Positions 61,501-64,000 of a stretch of 64,000 nt of DNA are shown piece by piece; positions within the stretch are counted from its first letter, which is position 1, and each line of letters opens with the position of its first letter. The position numbers and the translations under genes were made by a program. The notes below the pieces were generated by a model. It was not told the DNA's origin. It did not search any database and saw only the letters and a list, made by a program, of their open reading frames with translations. The stretch lies in the NCBI RefSeq assembly GCF_965284335.1, contig NZ_OZ260076.1; one strand, given 5' to 3'. The stretch is from Tabrizicola_A sp965284335 (GTDB lineage: Bacteria > Pseudomonadota > Alphaproteobacteria > Rhodobacterales > Rhodobacteraceae).

Positions 61501-62139
61501 GAGTTGGCCGATGCCTATGAGGCGCGCAAGTCCTTTGCCTATGGCCGTGATGGCAAGGCGGTGAAGAACGCGAGCCTTCTGCAAAAGGCGCTGAAGGATG
61601 TCGATCTGGCCTATCAGAACCTTGAATCGGTAGAGCTGGGCGTCACCTCGGTGGACCATTACTTTGACACGCTGGGCGGCATTGCGCGGGCCGTGAAGCG
61701 CCAACGCGGGGGCGAAACGCCGGTTTATATCAGCGACCAGACCCGCGGCACCGGCAAGATCCGCACGCTGCGCGACCAGATCGCGCTTGAGTCCCGCTCG
61801 CGAACGCTGAACCCGAAGTTTTATGAAAGCCTGCTGACCCATGGCGCCGAAGGCGTTCGCCAGATCGAGGCGCATGTGACCAACACCATGGGCTGGTCGG
61901 CGACAACCGAGGCGGTAGACCCGTGGGTCTACCAGCGCCTGTCGGAAACCTTCGTGCTGGATGAGGCGATGCGCAAGCGGCTGGCCGAATTGAACCCCGC
62001 AGCATCGGCCCGCATGACCAACCGCCTGATTGAGGCCTCTGAGCGCGCCTATTGGACGCCGGATGCCGCCACATTGGCCGCCCTGCAAGGGGCTGCGGAT
62101 GAGCTGGAAGACCGTCTGGAAGGGATTGCCGCCGAATGA
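58570..62139 (+). CDS. bchH: Magnesium chelatase subunit H
   Basis: 1189 residues from ATG 58570 inside the end of bchB; ATG 58588 is a less likely start. The length matches the Rhodobacter enzyme. CobN/BchH features: the N-terminal VVVVTLDQHAAGPAARITPRLARDFPGL, the central HFGMHGALEFMPGKQAGVSGACWPDRMIGGLPNVYLY (porphyrin-binding), and VDHYFDTLGGIARAVKR with the C-terminal GWSATTEAVDPWVY. It binds protoporphyrin IX and takes Mg from the BchI/BchD ATPase, which is not in the window. Confidence 0.98.
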   Translation: MRADAPMTGTKVGYNVVVVTLDQHAAGPAARITPRLARDFPGLTVTVHAAAEWAESPAALARCKAALETADIVIANLIFIEEHINAILPELTAARTRCDAFVGLIADSAIVRLTKMGDLDMARPASAAMTLLKKLKPTAKTSANSGEKQMSMLRRLPKILRWIPGKAQDLRAWFLSMQYWLGGSDENIEQMIRFLISRYSTRKDWRGTEAKAPIDYPEVGLYHPDLAARMTTNLADLPRPAKVQATVGLLLLRSYILAGDTAHYDAVIRRFEAQGIACIPAFAGGLDGRPAINNFFQTASGPRIDAMVSLTGFSLVGGPAYNDSPAAVEALSRLDLPYIAAHPLEFQTLGQWASAKTGLGPIETTMLIALPEIDGATNPTVFSGRHGVDGCKGCAMACLAGADAKAMSPCHERVAALADKVLRLALLRRRAVAERRVAIVLYGFPPNAGAVGTAAYLSVFESLHNTLHAMKAAGHDVTPPETVEELREAVLKGNAARHGQVANVAAHVGADVLVKDTPWLSEIEAVWGPAPGRHQTDGRGVFILGAQFGKVFVGIQPVFGYEGDPMRLLFEHGFAPTHAFSAFYQWLRRDFGADVLLHFGMHGALEFMPGKQAGVSGACWPDRMIGGLPNVYLYAANNPSEATLAKRRSNAITVTHLTPPLAQAGLYKGLIELKDSLTRWRALPTVAPERADLEALIAEQAALVDMGGQDPAQLWLKLLEAEDALIPDGMHVVGRPMSAASRAGYLDLLPPMEAAQRAAVEAQLAQDSEIPALLRALGGHYIAPVPGGDLIRSPQILPTGRNIHAFDPFRMPTEYALRDGAAQADKLLAAHPTLPRSVALVLWGSDNIKSDGGPMAQALALMGVRPRFDSYGRLCGADLIPLAELGRPRIDVLMTLSGIFRDLLPLQTKMLAEAAWKCATADEPVSQNFIRAHALAYAAEMGVDMETASLRVFSNAEGAYGSNVNQLVDSSAFGAEDELADAYEARKSFAYGRDGKAVKNASLLQKALKDVDLAYQNLESVELGVTSVDHYFDTLGGIARAVKRQRGGETPVYISDQTRGTGKIRTLRDQIALESRSRTLNPKFYESLLTHGAEGVRQIEAHVTNTMGWSATTEAVDPWVYQRLSETFVLDEAMRKRLAELNPAASARMTNRLIEASERAYWTPDAATLAALQGAADELEDRLEGIAAE

Positions 62140-62169
62140 GCCTGATCCTGACCCGCTATCGCTGCCCTG

Positions 62170-62198
62170 CCGTCGGAGCCTCCGGCGGGAGTATTTTT
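62170..62198 (+). terminator. Hairpin plus T-run between bchH and bchL
   Basis: A nine-pair region (CCGTCGGA with TCCGGCGG, one G-T) followed by GAGTATTTTT. It fits a leaky intrinsic terminator or an mRNA-stability hairpin between the H and L genes. Its tail AAGAGGAAAGGGG provides the bchL ribosome site. Confidence 0.6.
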
Positions 62199-62214
62199 GC
62201 CAAGAGGAAAGGGG
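62189..62214 (+). repeat. Dispersed GTATTTnnGCC repeat, copy 4
   Basis: GAGTATTTTTGCCAAGAGGA followed by AAGGGG, the best-conserved copy; the others are at 21498, 22875 and 41374. Here it sits inside a bch operon. Confidence 0.65.
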
Positions 62215-62221
62215 CACAAGC

Positions 62222-63121
62222 ATGAGCCTGGACAACATTCCGAACCTGAGAGGTCTGGATGGGGACGGATCGGTGCAGGTGCATCTGGATCCCGAAACCC
62301 GCATCGAGGGGGCCAAGGTGTTTTCGGTCTATGGCAAGGGGGGGATTGGCAAATCGACCACCTCGTCGAACCTGTCGGCGGCCTTTTCGATGATGGGCAA
62401 GCGGGTGTTGCAGATTGGCTGTGACCCCAAGCATGACAGCACCTTTACCCTGACGGGGCGGTTGCAGCCGACGGTGATCGACATTCTGAAGGAGGTGGAT
62501 TTCCACCCCGAGGAATTGCGCCCCGAGGATTATGTGGCGACCGGTTTCAACGGCGTGAAATGCGTCGAGGCGGGGGGGCCGCCTGCGGGCACCGGCTGTG
62601 GCGGCTATGTGGTGGGCCAGACGGTGAAGCTCTTGAAGCAGCATCACCTCTTGGAAGACACCGATGTGGTGATCTTTGACGTCTTGGGCGATGTGGTCTG
62701 CGGTGGCTTTGCCGCCCCCCTGCAGCATGCCGACCGCGCGGTGATTGTCACGGCAAATGACTTTGACAGCATCTATGCGATGAACCGCATCATCGCCGCG
62801 GTGCAGGCGAAATCGGGCAATTACAAGGTGCAATTGGCCGGATGCGTCGCCAACCGCTCGCGCGAGACCGATGAGGTGGACCGCTATTGCGCGCGGGTGG
62901 GCTTCAACCGTTTGGCCCATATGCCTGACATTGATGCCATCCGCCGCTCGCGTCTGAAGAAAAAGACATTGTTCGAGATGGACGATGCCGAAGACGTGGT
63001 CATGGCGCGGGCCGAATACATGAAACTGGCCGATACGCTGTGGCGTTCAGTGCAGGCACCGGGATCGACCCCGGCGCCGCTGCCCGACCGCGATATCTTT
63101 GAACTTCTGGGGTTTGACTGA
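62222..63121 (+). CDS. bchL: Dark-operative protochlorophyllide reductase ATPase subunit L
   Basis: 299 residues from ATG 62222. NifH-like: P-loop YGKGGIGKST (37-46), and the two cysteines that bridge a [4Fe-4S] cluster in the homodimer, Cys126 (PPAGTGCGG) and Cys160 (GDVVCGGFAAP). It passes electrons to BchN/B at the cost of ATP. The first 28 residues are an N-terminal extension absent in nitrogenase Fe protein; such a flexible segment has been reported to protect the cluster. Two bases separate it from bchM. Confidence 0.98.
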   Translation: MSLDNIPNLRGLDGDGSVQVHLDPETRIEGAKVFSVYGKGGIGKSTTSSNLSAAFSMMGKRVLQIGCDPKHDSTFTLTGRLQPTVIDILKEVDFHPEELRPEDYVATGFNGVKCVEAGGPPAGTGCGGYVVGQTVKLLKQHHLLEDTDVVIFDVLGDVVCGGFAAPLQHADRAVIVTANDFDSIYAMNRIIAAVQAKSGNYKVQLAGCVANRSRETDEVDRYCARVGFNRLAHMPDIDAIRRSRLKKKTLFEMDDAEDVVMARAEYMKLADTLWRSVQAPGSTPAPLPDRDIFELLGFD

Positions 63122-63123
63122 CC

Positions 63124-63792
63124 ATGGCCGACTATTCCGCCACACGCGACCGGGTTGAGCAATATTTCGACCGTTCCGCCACCAAGGTGTGGGAGCGGCT
63201 GACCTCGGATGCGCCGGTGAGCCGGATCCGCCAGACCGTGCGCGAGGGGCGTGACCGGATGCGTGCCGTCATGCTGGGCCGTTTGCCGGCCGACCTGCGC
63301 GGGGCGCGCATTTTGGATGCGGGCTGTGGTGCGGGGCAGATGACGGCGGAACTGGCCGCGCGCGGCGCCGATGTGACGGCGGTGGATATCTCGCCTGCGC
63401 TGGTGGAGATTGCCCGTTCGCGTTTGCCGCAAGAACACAGCCACCGCGTGACCTTTGCCGCAGGTGATATGACGGCGGCCCATCATGGCAGCTTTGACTA
63501 TGTCTTGGCGATGGACAGCCTGATTTACTACGGGCCTGCCGATATTGCCGCGTCTTTGGATCGGCTGGGGGCGCGCACCGCTCAGGCCGTGGTCTTTACC
63601 GTGGCACCCAAGACCCCGTTCCTGATGGCATTTTGGACCTTGGGCAAGGCGTTTCCGCGTGCGGATCGCAGCCCCACCATGGTGCCTCATGCTTTTGACA
63701 CCCTGCACAAGGCCACCGGCGGGCGGCTTGCCCAGATCGAGCGGGTCTCGCGCGGGTTTTATATTTCCGAATGTCTGGAGTATCGCCCGTGA
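63124..63792 (+). CDS. bchM: Magnesium protoporphyrin IX methyltransferase
   Basis: 222 residues. The SAM-binding motif ARILDAGCGAGQMTAELAARGADVTAVDIS and the later LAMDSLIYYGPADI (post motif) are clear; the C-terminus ends FYISECLEYRP as in Rhodobacter BchM. It methylates the propionate carboxyl of Mg-protoporphyrin IX and works next to BchH. Its TGA overlaps the lhaA GTG. Confidence 0.97.
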   Translation: MADYSATRDRVEQYFDRSATKVWERLTSDAPVSRIRQTVREGRDRMRAVMLGRLPADLRGARILDAGCGAGQMTAELAARGADVTAVDISPALVEIARSRLPQEHSHRVTFAAGDMTAAHHGSFDYVLAMDSLIYYGPADIAASLDRLGARTAQAVVFTVAPKTPFLMAFWTLGKAFPRADRSPTMVPHAFDTLHKATGGRLAQIERVSRGFYISECLEYRP

Positions 63793-64000
63793 TCTTGCGG
63801 AAGAAACATATCCAGCAATTGGGCAGCGCCTGGCTGCCCTTTGCCGATGCCGCCTCTGAGGGGCTGCCTTTGGCGCAATTGCTGCGGCTGGGATTGTTTC
63901 AGGTGTCGGTCGGCATGGCGTCGGTGTTGCTTTTGGGCACGCTGAACCGGGTGATGATTGTGGAACTGTCGGTGCCTGCGCTGATCGTGGCGCTGATGAT
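63789..64000 (+). CDS. lhaA: Light-harvesting 1 assembly protein LhaA (partial)
   Basis: The first 70 codons only; the gene continues past the window. It starts at a GTG overlapping the bchM stop (GTGA). The sequence (LRLGLFQVSVGMASVLLLGTLNRVMIVELSVPALIVALMM) is the start of a PucC/LhaA major-facilitator protein and closely resembles Orf428 at 49298. In Rhodobacter it comes next in the order bchM-lhaA-puhA, so the missing part should lead into puhA. Confidence 0.93.
   Translation, partial: MILRKKHIQQLGSAWLPFADAASEGLPLAQLLRLGLFQVSVGMASVLLLGTLNRVMIVELSVPALIVALM

Overview
The window looks like a chromosomal segment of a purple non-sulfur or aerobic anoxygenic phototroph of the Rhodobacterales (Rhodobacter/Rhodovulum type). 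The evidence is a high G+C content, many four-base ATGA overlaps between genes, DUF2125, NDUFS4-like and homospermidine synthase genes typical of the order, and, from about 46.3 kb to the right edge, one side of a photosynthesis gene cluster in the Rhodobacter order (idi-bchP-bch2-bchG-bchJ-bchE on the minus strand, then ppsR and ppaA/aerR, then bchF-N-B-H-L-M-lhaA on the plus strand). Crt, puf and puh genes lie outside the window.

Positions 1-46 kb are mostly housekeeping and envelope genes. From left to right: an RTX calcium-binding protein; a methyltransferase divergent from gloB; clpA with a secreted M23-type peptidase; a MotA/TolQ-like plus OmpA/MotB-like pair with a ChaC-like cyclotransferase; a DUF2125 protein; the hisC-tyrA-extensin operon; homospermidine synthase; rpsD; a Hint-domain protein; an LpxR-like outer membrane protein; rpe-gph; the selenouridine pair mnmH and an FAD-domain-fused selD; rpoN; rpmB; a copper-chaperone pair; a low-molecular-weight phosphatase; a beta-lactamase-fold hydrolase; pth; a glycosyltransferase; tRNA-Arg(TCT); a GNAT gene; a secreted hypothetical; the NDUFS4-like gene; uvrB; a formate/nitrite transporter; a large RTX-Hint protein; dacB; nadD; and ettA.

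Between ettA and idi lies a small A/T-rich membrane-protein gene followed by about 560 bp without genes. That stretch is full of inverted repeats and holds a 53-54 bp direct repeat, and it marks the left border of the photosynthesis cluster.

Within the cluster the bch genes encode most steps from protoporphyrin IX to bacteriochlorophyll a: Mg chelatase subunit H, methyltransferase M, anaerobic cyclase E, dark-operative reductase L/N/B, hydratase F, synthase G and reductase P. Idi supplies the isoprenoid for the phytyl tail. PpsR, PpaA/AerR and at least five visible TGT-N12-ACA operators (upstream of bchE, bchG and between ppaA and bchF) give redox and light control. A TTGAC-N4-ATCAA site, FnrL-like, overlaps the bchE operator.

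I found no CRISPR array, prophage, complete insertion sequence or defence island. The most unusual material is non-coding. One family has paired palindromes with the core TTTTCGwCGAAAA at three gene ends. A second family (GTATTTnnGCC followed by AAGAnGAAAGG) appears four times, one copy sitting as a hairpin plus T-run between bchH and bchL.
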